Shown here one piece after another: positions 27,961 through 36,998 of a stretch of DNA of 64,000 nt. The DNA lies in contig NZ_LMKQ01000001.1 in assembly GCF_001421565.1 (NCBI RefSeq), positions 183,277-247,276 on the forward strand, in the 5' to 3' direction. The stretch comes from Agromyces sp. Leaf222. GTDB taxonomy: Bacteria; Actinomycetota; Actinomycetes; Actinomycetales; Microbacteriaceae. Position 1 is the first letter of the stretch. Each line of letters opens with the position of its first letter. The position numbers and the translations under genes are program-made. The notes under the pieces were generated by a model. That model was not told the origin of the DNA. It ran no database searches and was given only the letters and a program-made list of their open reading frames with translations.

Positions 27961-30205
27961 CGGCGACCCAGTCGGCGAGCTGGTCGGCGAAGTGCGGCGA
28001 GGCGGGGTCGCCGGAGGCGCCGAAGGGCACGCTCCAGCGGCTGCGGTCGCGATCCCCGAGATCCCACGCCCAGCGCGCGACCGAGCCGCGCCAGCTGCGG
28101 CGGGTGACGCCGGGCGTGGATCCGGTGCAGCGCACGGACTCGCCTTCGCCGCCGAGCGGGGCGTCGAGGTCGCGGCCCGGGTCCGCGACGCCGTCGATGT
28201 CCGCGAAAACGTGCAGGGGGAGCAGTCGATGTTCGTCGCCCCAGGTCTCGGCCGGGCGTGCGGCGGCCCCGCTCAGGGCGTCGCGCACGAGCGCGTCACG
28301 GTGGGCGGCAAGGACGGGAGCGTGCAGGAGCCCGGGCAGGGCGGCGGCGATACGGCCACGGGCGCCCATCCACGGGTCGTAGATCGCGCCGAACGGATGC
28401 GGGTCGTGCAGGCGTGCGAGCTCGGGCAGGGCGGCGACGCGGGCCACGAGCTCCTCGCGGAAGGCGGCGAAGCGCGCGGCCCCCGCGGAGTCGGCGTGCA
28501 TGACGCCGTCCCACGCGCGGAGTTCGTCGAGCGCGGCGCCTGCATCGGGCGTCGCGGCCGCGCCATCCGCCGCCTGCAGGAGCGCGAACCAGTCGTCGAG
28601 TCCGCCGAGGAGTGCATCGCCCCAGATCCGCGTGAGGTCGTCGACCGATCCGGGTCGGCCTTCGTCGAGCAGCTCGCGAATGCGGCGGGCGCGGTGCGGC
28701 GGGGCGTACGCGCGCCCGAGATCCGCGTCGGAGCGTGTCGGGCGCTCGTTCGCATCCACGGCGATCGTGTCGACGGGCGTGGCCGGCGGCATCCGTCGAT
28801 CCCCGACCGCACGGGTGAGCCGGCCATCGAGGGGCAGGCGACGCTCGGCGCGCGTGCGATCGGGCGCGCGGCCGACGGTCGCCGAGAGCACGGTGCCCTG
28901 CCGGTCCGCGGCGAGCACGCGGTTCACCGGGTCGACCCAGCGGTCGAACGCCGTGACGACGTCGGCCGCCGAGCGGGCGCGCAGCAACGGCAGCAGCGCG
29001 GCGAATCCGAGGTCGCGGTCGGCGCGCGCCGGCATCCGCACGCTCCAGGCCTCGAACTCGCCGTCGGCCAGGGGCGACAGGTCGGTGACGACGGTGCCGC
29101 GCTCGGTCTCGATCGCCTCGACCTCGACCGGGGCGGCGCCGCGCACGTGGATGGTCGAGTGCTCGACGGATGCCGCGCGCCAGCCGTCAGGGCCGAGGGC
29201 CTCGTAGTGCGGCGTGCCCGAGGCGGCAGCGTCGGCGGGGTCTCGATACGGCGCTGGCGCGCCTACTCGACCGGCGTCGGGGGCGGCGGGGGAGTCGGGG
29301 ACGCGGCGCAGCCGCTCTCGGAACACGTCGACGCTGTGCGCCAGCGCGTTCGTGACGCCCCACGCCGCGTGCCCGGTGTGCCCGAAGTGCGCGACCCCGG
29401 GCACGCCCGGGAACGCGAGGCCGATGACGTCGAACTCGTCGCAGGCGAGGCCGACCTGCTGGTAGACCCCCGGCAGCTCGAACAGCCGATGCGGGTCGCC
29501 CGCGAGCATCGGGAACCCCGACTCGGTCAGCGAGCCGTGCACCGCCCACCCGTTGCTGCCCGACGAGGGCTCGGCGGCGTCCGCGCCCGTCAGCAGGTCG
29601 ACCCAGTCGTCGCCGAGGGTCCGCGCGACGTGCTCGCCGAAGAGCAGGCTCGGGAACGACGAGAACAGCGCGTGCGCCACGTGCAGGATGCCGAGCGGCG
29701 CGTGCTCGGGCCAGTCGTCGAGGGGTGCGCGCTCGCCGAAGCGGGCGTCGAGCTCGCCGAACTCGACCGCCGCCCCGCCGGAGCGGGCACCGGCGCCGGT
29801 GCCACCCTCGCGCATGCCCCGACGCACGCCGTCGACGTAGGCCCGCACGAACGCGCGGTCCTCGTCGCCGAGGGCCGCGAACGCGCGACGAGCCGTGTCG
29901 TCGAGCCGGGCGCGTCGGGCGAACACGTCCCAGTCGAGCCCGGCCGGGCCGATGAGCGCCGAGAGCGTGCCCTCGGCGCGGCGCCGGTCGACCTCGATCT
30001 GCCATCCGCGGTCGTGCGCCGTCGCCTCGCCCTGCACGGCGGCGAGCTCGAGGACGTCTCTGCCGCGCAGGTACGGGATGCCGTGCTCGTCGCGGGTGAT
30101 CACGGTCGCACGCTCAGGCCGAGGCGGGCGAGATGGCGGCGGCCGCGGCATCCGCCCCATGATCGGCACCGGCGCCACCCCGAACGCCCGCGCCACCCCG
30201 AACAC
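27908..30205 (-). CDS. Penicillin acylase (S45 Ntn-hydrolase) family protein in siderophore cluster
   Basis: 765 residues from the longest start; ATG 30151 or GTG 30103 are also possible, and the latter would avoid overlap with desD. The alpha-chain-like region opens with TRDEHGIPYLRGRDVLEL and ATAHDRGWQIEVDRRRAEG. The autoprocessing site is SSGSNGWAVHGSLTESG (nucleophile Ser of SNxW), followed by GLAFPGVPGVAHFGHTGHAAWG. No clear signal peptide is seen, so it is probably cytosolic. Acylases of this family beside des genes have been linked to editing or exchanging acyl groups of ferrioxamines. A family A repeat is translated in frame at about residues 310-323, and the C-terminus comes from another repeat. 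Confidence 0.83.
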   Translation of the reverse strand: MFGVARAFGVAPVPIMGRMPRPPPSRPPRPERATVITRDEHGIPYLRGRDVLELAAVQGEATAHDRGWQIEVDRRRAEGTLSALIGPAGLDWDVFARRARLDDTARRAFAALGDEDRAFVRAYVDGVRRGMREGGTGAGARSGGAAVEFGELDARFGERAPLDDWPEHAPLGILHVAHALFSSFPSLLFGEHVARTLGDDWVDLLTGADAAEPSSGSNGWAVHGSLTESGFPMLAGDPHRLFELPGVYQQVGLACDEFDVIGLAFPGVPGVAHFGHTGHAAWGVTNALAHSVDVFRERLRRVPDSPAAPDAGRVGAPAPYRDPADAAASGTPHYEALGPDGWRAASVEHSTIHVRGAAPVEVEAIETERGTVVTDLSPLADGEFEAWSVRMPARADRDLGFAALLPLLRARSAADVVTAFDRWVDPVNRVLAADRQGTVLSATVGRAPDRTRAERRLPLDGRLTRAVGDRRMPPATPVDTIAVDANERPTRSDADLGRAYAPPHRARRIRELLDEGRPGSVDDLTRIWGDALLGGLDDWFALLQAADGAAATPDAGAALDELRAWDGVMHADSAGAARFAAFREELVARVAALPELARLHDPHPFGAIYDPWMGARGRIAAALPGLLHAPVLAAHRDALVRDALSGAAARPAETWGDEHRLLPLHVFADIDGVADPGRDLDAPLGGEGESVRCTGSTPGVTRRSWRGSVARWAWDLGDRDRSRWSVPFGASGDPASPHFADQLADWVAADPPPVGPPPVGPPPVE
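29239..29274 (-). repeat. Interspersed repeat copy inside the acylase gene
   Basis: 36-bp family A copy with the GCGCGCCAGCGCC-type centre, read in frame as GRVGAPAPYRDPA within a linker of the acylase. Confidence 0.8.
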
Positions 30206-32081
30206 CCGCGCCCGCGGTCCCGAACCGGCGCGACCTGGCGATCGGGTTGGCCATCTCGCCCGCGTAGATGAGCGACTCGGACTGGTTCGCGATATCGACC
30301 ATCTGCAGCGTGTTGCGCAGTTGCAGGCGGTTCAGGCACGAGTGCGCGAAGGTCTCGGCGCGCAGGTCGATGCCCGACTCGAGGTGCGGGTGCGCGACCT
30401 CGTGCTCGTCGACGCACTCGGCCACGAGTGCCCAGAACGCGTGCTCGTCGAGCGTGCCGTCGACGTGCAGGATTCCGGCGAGGTGACGCAGCACGCCGTC
30501 GAACACGTCGGTGAAGACGGCCAGCGCCTTCTCGCGGTCGTCGACCTCGGTGATGATGCGCTGCACATCCTCTGGCACGGGGGGCGTGCGGTTGGCGGCA
30601 CCGGGCCGCGGAGCCGAGAGCAGCGCGACCTCCTCGCCGATGTCCTTCATGAAGACCCCGACGGGCACCGCGTCCTCGAGCACGAGGATCAGGTTCTCGC
30701 CGTGCGGCATGAACGCCAGGTCGTACGCGCGAAGGCAGTGCACGAGCGGCCGCAGGTAGGCGCGCAGGTACGCCCGCACCCAGTCGACGGCGGGCAGGGC
30801 GGATGCCGCGACGAGCGCACTGGCGACCGAGCCGCCCGCGGCATCCCGATGCAGCAGCGCGGCCATCGTGCTGAGCCGCTGGTTCGGGGCCAGCAGCGGC
30901 ACCGGGCTCTCGCGCCAGAGTGCGGCGAGCATCTTGCGATGCGGCGACACCGTGCGCGTGCGGTGGTAGGCGTCGCCGGTGTAGCCGATCGACGCGTGCT
31001 CGCGCAGCACGCGGAACCCGGCCTCGCCGAGGGCCTCGTCGGCCTCGACGAGCTCGCCGACCCAGTCGTTGATCGCCGGCGTGACCCGCATGTACGCGGG
31101 GGAGAGGCCGCGCAGGAACCCCATGTTCTGGATCGACAGGGCGGTCTTGACGTAGTCGCGGCCCCAGTCGTCGGCGTTGAACATCGTGCGCAGCGACTGC
31201 TGGGCGAGGTACCGGTCGAACCCCTCGCCGAGGAACACGAGGTTGCCCTTCGCGAGGTCGGGCGCGAACGTGATCGCGATGCGGTGCTCCCACTGCCACG
31301 GGTGCACGGGCAGCAGCAGGTAGTCGGCGGGGTCGAGTCCGGCCTCGACGAGGCGCGCCTCGAACGCGTCGTGCTGGGCCTGCCCGAGCTGCTCGCGCAG
31401 GAACGACTGCCGGTCGAGCCCCTCGCCGAGCGCGAAGTGCGTGAACTCGCGCCGGGCGGCCAGCCAGACGAGCGTGAACGGCTCGGCCGCCTCGGGCGCG
31501 TACGCCGAGTACTCCGAGACGCCGAAGCCGATGCGGCCGTTGTTCGCCACGAAGCCCGGGTGGCCCTCGGTCATCGCCGACTCGATCGTCTGGAAGTCGG
31601 CGCGGGCCAGCTCGGCCGCCGTCGGGCCGCCCTGCGTCAGCTTGAACGCGCTGCTCGCCAGGGTCGACGCGATCTCCTCGAGGTAGGTCGCGAGCAGCGC
31701 ATCGGGGATGCCGAGCAGGGGCTGCAGCTCGATGATGAACGCCTGCGCGTCGAGCGGCGTCGGCGTGCCGTCGACGAACCGCTCGAGCGTCGGCTCGTCG
31801 AGCACCCAGTGCTCGAGGGCGAACCGGTCGGCCTCGAAGCGGTACTCGACGCGGCCGCCGTCGAGGGCGAGGCGGTAGGAGCGGGCGGATGCCTCGGGGC
31901 CGGCGTCGGGGGCGGCCGGCACGGGCGCGAGCAGCCGCTCGTGCGTGAACTCCGCGATCGCCTTCGCCACGAGGTGCCGCTGCGCGGCCGCCATCGCGGC
32001 CGGGGTGAGGTGCGCGGCGGGGTTCGCCGGGCGGGTGATCGGCTGGTGGGCGGCGTGGGTCTGATCGTTCATGTGCGTCAT
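30114..32081 (-). CDS. desD: NIS siderophore synthetase, IucA/IucC family (DesD-like)
   Basis: 655 residues from ATG 32081, which overlaps the desC stop. Typical NIS-synthetase blocks: GHPGFVANNGRIGFG near residue 175, LLPVHPWQWEH near 255, SIQNMGFLRGLSPAYMRVTPA near 315, HRKMLAALWRESP, and AFMPHGENLILVLED near 455 with the FerR-type C-terminal domain. DesD joins N-hydroxy-N-succinyl-cadaverine units with ATP to give linear or macrocyclic ferrioxamine. The C-terminal tail (AGVRGGAGVRGGAG) is low complexity. It is the fourth gene of the desABCD operon. Confidence 0.93.
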   Translation of the reverse strand: MTHMNDQTHAAHQPITRPANPAAHLTPAAMAAAQRHLVAKAIAEFTHERLLAPVPAAPDAGPEASARSYRLALDGGRVEYRFEADRFALEHWVLDEPTLERFVDGTPTPLDAQAFIIELQPLLGIPDALLATYLEEIASTLASSAFKLTQGGPTAAELARADFQTIESAMTEGHPGFVANNGRIGFGVSEYSAYAPEAAEPFTLVWLAARREFTHFALGEGLDRQSFLREQLGQAQHDAFEARLVEAGLDPADYLLLPVHPWQWEHRIAITFAPDLAKGNLVFLGEGFDRYLAQQSLRTMFNADDWGRDYVKTALSIQNMGFLRGLSPAYMRVTPAINDWVGELVEADEALGEAGFRVLREHASIGYTGDAYHRTRTVSPHRKMLAALWRESPVPLLAPNQRLSTMAALLHRDAAGGSVASALVAASALPAVDWVRAYLRAYLRPLVHCLRAYDLAFMPHGENLILVLEDAVPVGVFMKDIGEEVALLSAPRPGAANRTPPVPEDVQRIITEVDDREKALAVFTDVFDGVLRHLAGILHVDGTLDEHAFWALVAECVDEHEVAHPHLESGIDLRAETFAHSCLNRLQLRNTLQMVDIANQSESLIYAGEMANPIARSRRFGTAGAGVRGGAGVRGGAGADHGADAAAAAISPASA

Positions 32082-32662
32082 CCGAGTCGTTCGTGGTCGG
32101 GAAGGGAGCCGAGGGCGGATGCCGCGAAGTCGGCGCGCGTGCACACCGAGAGGTTCGCCCGCTTCACGTGCTCGCCCTCGGGCACCTCGACCTCGCCGAG
32201 CACGCGGAATCCGGCCCGCGCGTTCTTGGCCGCGATGCGCTCGTTGCGCACGTCGGGCTCGACGACCACGCGCTCGGCGCCGAGCTCGTCGAAGCACCAG
32301 CGCATGACGGCGGCGAAGACGGCATCCGTGAGTCCGTGGCGGCCGTGGCCGTCGGCCGGGGCGACGAGCACGTGCATGCCCAGGTCGCCCGGCAGTGCGT
32401 CGTGGATGCCGACGAGCAGCACGCTCGCGGGGTCGTACGTCTCGGCGAGGAACGCCGGGGCGCCGTCGACCGCGCCGAGCCAGGAGTCCTGGCGCGGATG
32501 CGTCGAGACCTCCGCGAGGTAGTCGGCGACCTCGGAGACGCCGAGCTCCTGCATGCCCCAGAACGCGGACTTCGGAGCCGCCAGCCACTGCTGCACGACG
32601 GGTGCGTCGAGCCGGGCATCCACGGGTCGGATGTCGATCTCGTAGTCGGTCACGACGGTCAT
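32078..32662 (-). CDS. desC: N-hydroxydiamine acyltransferase (DesC-like GNAT)
   Basis: 194 residues. Family motifs: APKSAFWGMQEL near residue 30, AFLAETYDPASVLLVG, GDLGMHVLVAP near 93, and VVVEPDVRNERIAAKNARAGF near 135. It acylates N-hydroxycadaverine with succinyl- or acetyl-CoA. It overlaps desB upstream and desD downstream by ATGA at both ends, so the products are made in step. Confidence 0.92.
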   Translation of the reverse strand: MTVVTDYEIDIRPVDARLDAPVVQQWLAAPKSAFWGMQELGVSEVADYLAEVSTHPRQDSWLGAVDGAPAFLAETYDPASVLLVGIHDALPGDLGMHVLVAPADGHGRHGLTDAVFAAVMRWCFDELGAERVVVEPDVRNERIAAKNARAGFRVLGEVEVPEGEHVKRANLSVCTRADFAASALGSLPDHERLG

Positions 32663-34092
32663 CGCAGCACCTCCGCCGGTCGAGTGGGCGCGCCAGCGCC
32701 GACCTCCGCCGATCGAGGAGGCGCGCCGGCGCCGTATCGAGACCCAGCCGCGACATCCGCCGGCACCCCGAACTGCTGGAACGCGATGCTGCGCTCGAGC
32801 GGGTAGATCTCATGTCCGCAGATCTTCGCGATGATCTGCGCGTTGCGCCACGCGCCGAAACCGAGGTCGGGTGCGGTCAGGCCGTGGGTGTGCTCCTCGC
32901 CGTTCTGCACGAAGACGCGACCACGGCCGCCGTCGATGCTGTAGTCGCGGGAGACGTCGAGCCGGCCGAGCGCGTCCCACTCGAAGCGGTCGCGCACCGG
33001 GTCGAGGAACGCGGGCACGCGCGCCGAATAGCCGGTCGCGAGCACGAGCGCGTCGGTCTCGCGCTCGTACTCCTGCTCGAGCTGGGCGTGCCGAAGCCGC
33101 AGGCGGAACCGCGTGCCGTCCCACGACGCCTCGAGCAGCTCGGTGTCGGTGAGCAGCGTCGTCGGCACCGGGCCCGATGCGCTGAGTTCGTAGAGCGTGT
33201 CGTAGATCTCGTCGATGAGCTCGCCCGAGATGCCCTTGTAGAGGCCGCGCTGCTCGCGCCCGAGCTGCTGGCGCAGGGCGAGCGGCAGCCCGTGGAAGTG
33301 GTCGGTGTACTCGGGACTCGTCATCTCGAGCGTGAGCTTCGTGTACTCCATGGGGAAGAACCGCGGCGACCGGGTGATCCAGTCGAGGCGGTAGCCGTCG
33401 GCTGCCGTGGCGTCGCCGAGCAGGTCGCGGTAGATCTCGGCCGCGGACTGCCCGCTGCCGACGACGGTGATCGATCCGGCGCCCTGCAGGCGTTCGCGGT
33501 TCGGCAGGTACTCCGAGCTGTGCACCACGAGACCGGGGAGGTCGCGCAGGGCCGCCGGCACGGTCGGCGCGGTGCCGACGCCGAGCACGAGGTGCCTGGC
33601 CGAGTACGTCTCGACGTCGCCCGTCGCGAGGTCGAGCGCACGGACCGTGTAGACGTCGTTCGCCTCGTCGTGGTCGACCGAGACGACGTCGCGCCCCCAC
33701 CGCAGCGACGGCAGCTGCTCGCTCGCCCACCTGCAGTACGCGTCGTACTCGGCGCGCAGCGGGTAGAAGCTCTCGCGGATGTAGAAGGGGTAGAGCCGTC
33801 CGCTCTGCTTCAGCCAGTTGAGGAACGAGAACGGCGAGGTCGGGTCGGCCATGGTCACGAGGTCGGCCATGAACGGCACCTGGATCGTCGCGCCGTCGAG
33901 CATCATGCCGTGATGCCACGCGAACCCGTCGGCGCGGTCGAGGAACACGGCGTCGAGCGCGAGCGGCTCGAGCAGGCAGGCGAGTCCGAGGTTGAACGGG
34001 CCGATGCCGATGCCGACGACGTCGTGCACGCGGGCGGGTGCGCCGGGCTGCGCGCCGGGTGCGCCGGGCGCGCCGGGCTGCGTCGGGCTCAT
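32659..34092 (-). CDS. desB: Cadaverine/lysine N6-hydroxylase (DesB-like FMO)
   Basis: 477 residues. After a Pro/Gly/Ala N-terminus, FAD binding is at VVGIGIGPFNLGLACLLEP. Substrate-side residues are in MADLVTMADPTSPFSFLNWLK, NADPH binding in ITVVGSGQSAAEIYRDLL, and the late ATGYS motif is LVLATGYSARVP. It hydroxylates the terminal amine of cadaverine using NADPH and O2. The last about 25 residues (SRYGAGAPPRSAEVGAGAPTRP) are encoded by two interspersed-repeat copies and are not part of the normal enzyme. Confidence 0.93.
   Translation of the reverse strand: MSPTQPGAPGAPGAQPGAPARVHDVVGIGIGPFNLGLACLLEPLALDAVFLDRADGFAWHHGMMLDGATIQVPFMADLVTMADPTSPFSFLNWLKQSGRLYPFYIRESFYPLRAEYDAYCRWASEQLPSLRWGRDVVSVDHDEANDVYTVRALDLATGDVETYSARHLVLGVGTAPTVPAALRDLPGLVVHSSEYLPNRERLQGAGSITVVGSGQSAAEIYRDLLGDATAADGYRLDWITRSPRFFPMEYTKLTLEMTSPEYTDHFHGLPLALRQQLGREQRGLYKGISGELIDEIYDTLYELSASGPVPTTLLTDTELLEASWDGTRFRLRLRHAQLEQEYERETDALVLATGYSARVPAFLDPVRDRFEWDALGRLDVSRDYSIDGGRGRVFVQNGEEHTHGLTAPDLGFGAWRNAQIIAKICGHEIYPLERSIAFQQFGVPADVAAGSRYGAGAPPRSAEVGAGAPTRPAEVLR
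32676..32744 (-). repeat. Two degenerate interspersed repeats at the 3' end of desB
   Basis: A partial copy (32676-32704) and a fuller copy (32709-32744) in direct order. In both, the TAG of the usual stop region is mutated (GAGTGG, GAGGAG), so the reading frame continues to 32659. Confidence 0.75.
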
Positions 34093-35537
34093 GCCACGAC
34101 CTCCACGTCGCGCAGGTCGACGAGGGCCGCCGCGGCATCCTTCACGAGATCGAGCACGCGACGGATGTCGGCCGCCGACGTCTCGGGGTTCAGCAGGGTG
34201 AGCTTGAGGCAGGGCCGCCCGTCGATGACGGTCTTGGCGACGAGCGCCCGGCCCGACTCGAAGAGCACGCGCCGCACCTGGGCGACGAGGGCGTCCTGCG
34301 CCTGCTCGTCGGCACCCTCGGGGCGAACGCGGAACAGCACGGTGCTGAGCTGCGTGCGACCGACGAGCTCGAGCTCGGGGTCGGCGGCCACCCCGTCGCC
34401 GACGACGCGCGCCAGTTCGATCACCTCGTCGAAGAGGTCGCCGAGGCCGTCGGCGCCGATCGCGCGCAGCGTCGTCCAGAGCTTCAGCGCGTCGAAGCGC
34501 CTGGTCGTCTGCAGCGACTTGTCGACCTGGTTCGGCTCCTCGTTCTCGAGCGGGTTCAGGTAGTCGGCGTGCCAGGCGGCGGCCCGCAGGTCGGCCGGTT
34601 CGCGCACGACGATCGCACTCGAGGAGACCGGCTGGAAGAAGCTCTTGTGGAAGTCGACGGTCACCGAGCGCGCGCGCTCGATGCCCGCGATGAGCTCGCG
34701 GTGTCGGCGCGACACGAGCAGTCCGCATCCGTAGGCCGCGTCGACGTGCAGCCACACGTCGTGGGCGTCGCAGTGCTCGGCGATCGCGGCGACGGGATCG
34801 ATGACGCCGCGGTCGGTCGTGCCGGCGGTCGCCACGACGGCCATCGGGATGCGGCCCGCGGCACGGATCGCCGCGAGCGATGCGGCGAGGGCCGCGGCAT
34901 CCATTCGTCCCTCGCCGTCGTCGGGAACGCTCACGACGGCGTCGTCGCCGAGGCCGAGGATGAGGGCCGACTTCTCGACGCTGAAGTGGCTCGACGCGGT
35001 GGCGAGGATATTGAAGCGGGGGAGCACCTCGGCACGCGAGCCGCCGTGCCGGGCGAGCGCCCATTCGCGGGCGAGCAGCAGTGCGTGCAGGTTCGACTGC
35101 GTGCCGCCCGAGGTGAAGACGCCGTCGCCGTGCTCGAAGCCGATGCGCCGCGCGGTCCACTCGACGAGTCGGCGCTCCATGAGCGTGCCGACCGCCGACT
35201 GGTCGTAGGTGTCGACCGAGGGGTTCACCGCGGCGAGGATCGCCTCGGCGGCGACCGCGGGCAGCGCGACCGGGCAGTTCAGGTGCGCCGCGTACGCCGG
35301 GTCGTGGAACCAGATCGCGTGCTCGAGGAAGAGCCCGTCGACCTCGCGCAGCGCCTCGGCCGTGCCGACGCCCGCGGATTCGAGGTCGACGTCGTCGACG
35401 AGGCGTTGCAGTTCGGCGCGGCCGGCACCCGAGAACGGCTGGATCGTCGAGGCCACGCGAGAGGCCACGAGCCCCGTCGCGCGCCCCAGAAGGTCGGTGT
35501 ACTCGGGAACGGTCGAACTCATCAGCAGATCACGCAT
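34089..35537 (-). CDS. desA: PLP-dependent lysine decarboxylase (DesA-like, group II)
   Basis: 482 residues. FTSGGTQSNLHALLLARE binds the PLP phosphate, VWLHVDAAYGCGLL holds the Asp that pairs with the ring nitrogen, and VDFHKSFFQP carries Lys298 for the Schiff base. It makes cadaverine, the diamine of ferrioxamines. First gene of the operon; an iron box lies about 50 bases upstream. ATG 35537 follows GGGGGAG; an in-frame ATG at 35522 is possible. The stop overlaps the desB start. Confidence 0.92.
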   Translation of the reverse strand: MRDLLMSSTVPEYTDLLGRATGLVASRVASTIQPFSGAGRAELQRLVDDVDLESAGVGTAEALREVDGLFLEHAIWFHDPAYAAHLNCPVALPAVAAEAILAAVNPSVDTYDQSAVGTLMERRLVEWTARRIGFEHGDGVFTSGGTQSNLHALLLAREWALARHGGSRAEVLPRFNILATASSHFSVEKSALILGLGDDAVVSVPDDGEGRMDAAALAASLAAIRAAGRIPMAVVATAGTTDRGVIDPVAAIAEHCDAHDVWLHVDAAYGCGLLVSRRHRELIAGIERARSVTVDFHKSFFQPVSSSAIVVREPADLRAAAWHADYLNPLENEEPNQVDKSLQTTRRFDALKLWTTLRAIGADGLGDLFDEVIELARVVGDGVAADPELELVGRTQLSTVLFRVRPEGADEQAQDALVAQVRRVLFESGRALVAKTVIDGRPCLKLTLLNPETSAADIRRVLDLVKDAAAALVDLRDVEVVA

Positions 35538-35585
35538 GCGCGTCGGCTCCCCCTGTCGGTCGCGGTCGGGCCGGTTGGCCGGGGG

Positions 35586-35618
35586 TTAGCATAGCCTTAC
35601 CTAAGTCAGGCCGTGCAA
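35586..35618 (-). promoter_or_regulatory. desA promoter with IdeR/DtxR-type iron box
   Basis: On the minus strand TTAGGTAAGGCTATGCTAA (35586-35604) matches the 19-bp DtxR/IdeR consensus in both half-sites. It overlaps a -10-like TATGCT, with TTGCAC 19 bases upstream. Iron-loaded repressor would block desABCD; low iron would release it. Confidence 0.85.
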
Positions 35619-35707
35619 CATGACGAAGTGTTCCGTCCCCCGTTTGCGGGTGATCTCGTCGTGAAACCCCTGATCAGATCGGATGCTGCGGCGCGCCACG
35701 CCGAGTT

Positions 35708-35790
35708 GGTCGAGTAGGCGCGTCAGCGCCGTATCGAGACCTTGAATAGCGACGGCTGGTCTCGATACGCGCTTCGCGCTACTCGACCGG
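35708..35790. repeat. Inverted pair of interspersed repeats
   Basis: Two copies in opposite orientation (35708-35741 and 35758-35790) with a 16-bp spacer. They are near reverse complements, so the pair can form a long hairpin or cruciform. Confidence 0.85.
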
Positions 35791-35861
35791 CGGTGTTCGC
35801 GCGCGCGTCATGCGCGGCAACATCCGGAGCCCGTCGCGCGGGCGTTGACTAGGCTCCCGAC

Positions 35862-36998
35862 GTGACCGAGACCCCCACCGCAGAACCGGCCGACGGCGGC
35901 ATCATCCTCGACTGGTTCATCCCGCTCACGGGCGACTCGCGCACCGACCTCAGCCAGGGCTCGGCGATGACCTACGCAGGGCAGTCGGCCGCGCCCGCAC
36001 GGCGCGAACCCGACATCCGGTACCTGTCGCAGATCGCCCGCTCGGTCGAGCAGCTCGGCTACCACGCCGTGCTCATCCCGACCGGCGGCCGCAGCGAGGA
36101 GAGCTGGGTCGCGGCGAGCTCGCTCGCGCAGCACACGCGCGACCTCGACTACCTCGTGGCGTTCCGCCCCGGTCTCATGTCGCCGACGCTGCAGGCGCAG
36201 GTCGCGGCCACGTTCCAGCGCTACAGCGGCGACCGCCTGCGCGTGAACGTCGTGGTCGGCGGCGACGACGCCGAGCAGCGCAAGTACGGCGACCGCATCG
36301 GCAAGGACGGCCGCTACGCGCGCGCCGCCGAGTACCTCGACATCGTCCGTCGGCTCTGGAACGGCGAGCGGGTCGACGTCGACAGCGAGTTCCACACGAT
36401 CGAGGGCGCGCAGATCCCGGAGCTCGGCGTGCAGCCCGAGATCTACCTCGGTGGGTCGTCGGATGCCGCGATCGACGTCGCGGCCGAGCACTGCGACGTC
36501 TACCTGACCTGGGGCGAGCCGCCGGTGCAGGCCGGCGAGAAGATCGCCCGCGTGCGCGAGGCGGCCGCCGCCCGTGGACGCACCCTGCGCTACGGCATCC
36601 GCCTGCACGTGATCGCCCGGCCCACGAGCGAGGAGGCGTGGCGCGTGGCCGACGAGCTCGTCGCCGGGCTCGACCCCGAGGTCGTCGCGAAGGCCCGCGA
36701 GTCGTTCCTCTCGTCCGGATCGGTCGGCCAGCGCCGTCAGGCCGAACTCGTCGACGGCGGCCTTCGCCGCGAGGACCTCGAGGTGTACCCCGGGCTCTGG
36801 GCGGGCGTCGGCCTGGTGCGCGGCGGCGCCGGCACGGCCCTCGTCGGCAGCTACGCCGAAGTCGCCGCGCTCATCCGCGAGTACCGCGCGGTCGGCTTCA
36901 CCGAGTTCGTGCTCTCGGGCTACCCGCACCTCGAAGAGGCGTACTGGTTCGCCGAGGGCGTGGCCCCGCTGCTCGACCTCGCCCCGCGCCGGGCCTAG
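35862..36998 (+). CDS. LLM flavin-dependent monooxygenase (alkanesulfonate monooxygenase-like)
   Basis: 378 residues from GTG 35862. SsuD-like TIM barrel: LDWFIPLTGDSRTD, RYLSQIARSVEQLGYHAVLIPTG, YLVAFRPGLMSPTLQAQ, RLRVNVVVGGD, IYLGGSSDAAIDVAAEHCDVYLTWGEP and GFTEFVLSGYPHLEEAYWF are standard SsuD segments. It would desulfonate alkanesulfonates with FMNH2 and O2 to release sulfite. No transporter or reductase is adjacent. Its TAG is shared with the convergent WYL gene in a single CTAG. Confidence 0.88.
   Translation: MTETPTAEPADGGIILDWFIPLTGDSRTDLSQGSAMTYAGQSAAPARREPDIRYLSQIARSVEQLGYHAVLIPTGGRSEESWVAASSLAQHTRDLDYLVAFRPGLMSPTLQAQVAATFQRYSGDRLRVNVVVGGDDAEQRKYGDRIGKDGRYARAAEYLDIVRRLWNGERVDVDSEFHTIEGAQIPELGVQPEIYLGGSSDAAIDVAAEHCDVYLTWGEPPVQAGEKIARVREAAAARGRTLRYGIRLHVIARPTSEEAWRVADELVAGLDPEVVAKARESFLSSGSVGQRRQAELVDGGLRREDLEVYPGLWAGVGLVRGGAGTALVGSYAEVAALIREYRAVGFTEFVLSGYPHLEEAYWFAEGVAPLLDLAPRRA

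Larger units (their letters stand above)
35538..35861. other. Divergent control region between desA and the LLM gene
   Basis: About 320 bases with no gene. It holds the iron box near desA and an inverted pair of interspersed repeats (35708-35790) upstream of the monooxygenase gene. Confidence 0.7.

Noticed and set aside
29895..32522. Long plus-strand frame (875 codons) opposite the acylase, desD and desC
   Set aside because: Antisense artefact of GC-rich third positions; the minus strand has clear siderophore enzymes.
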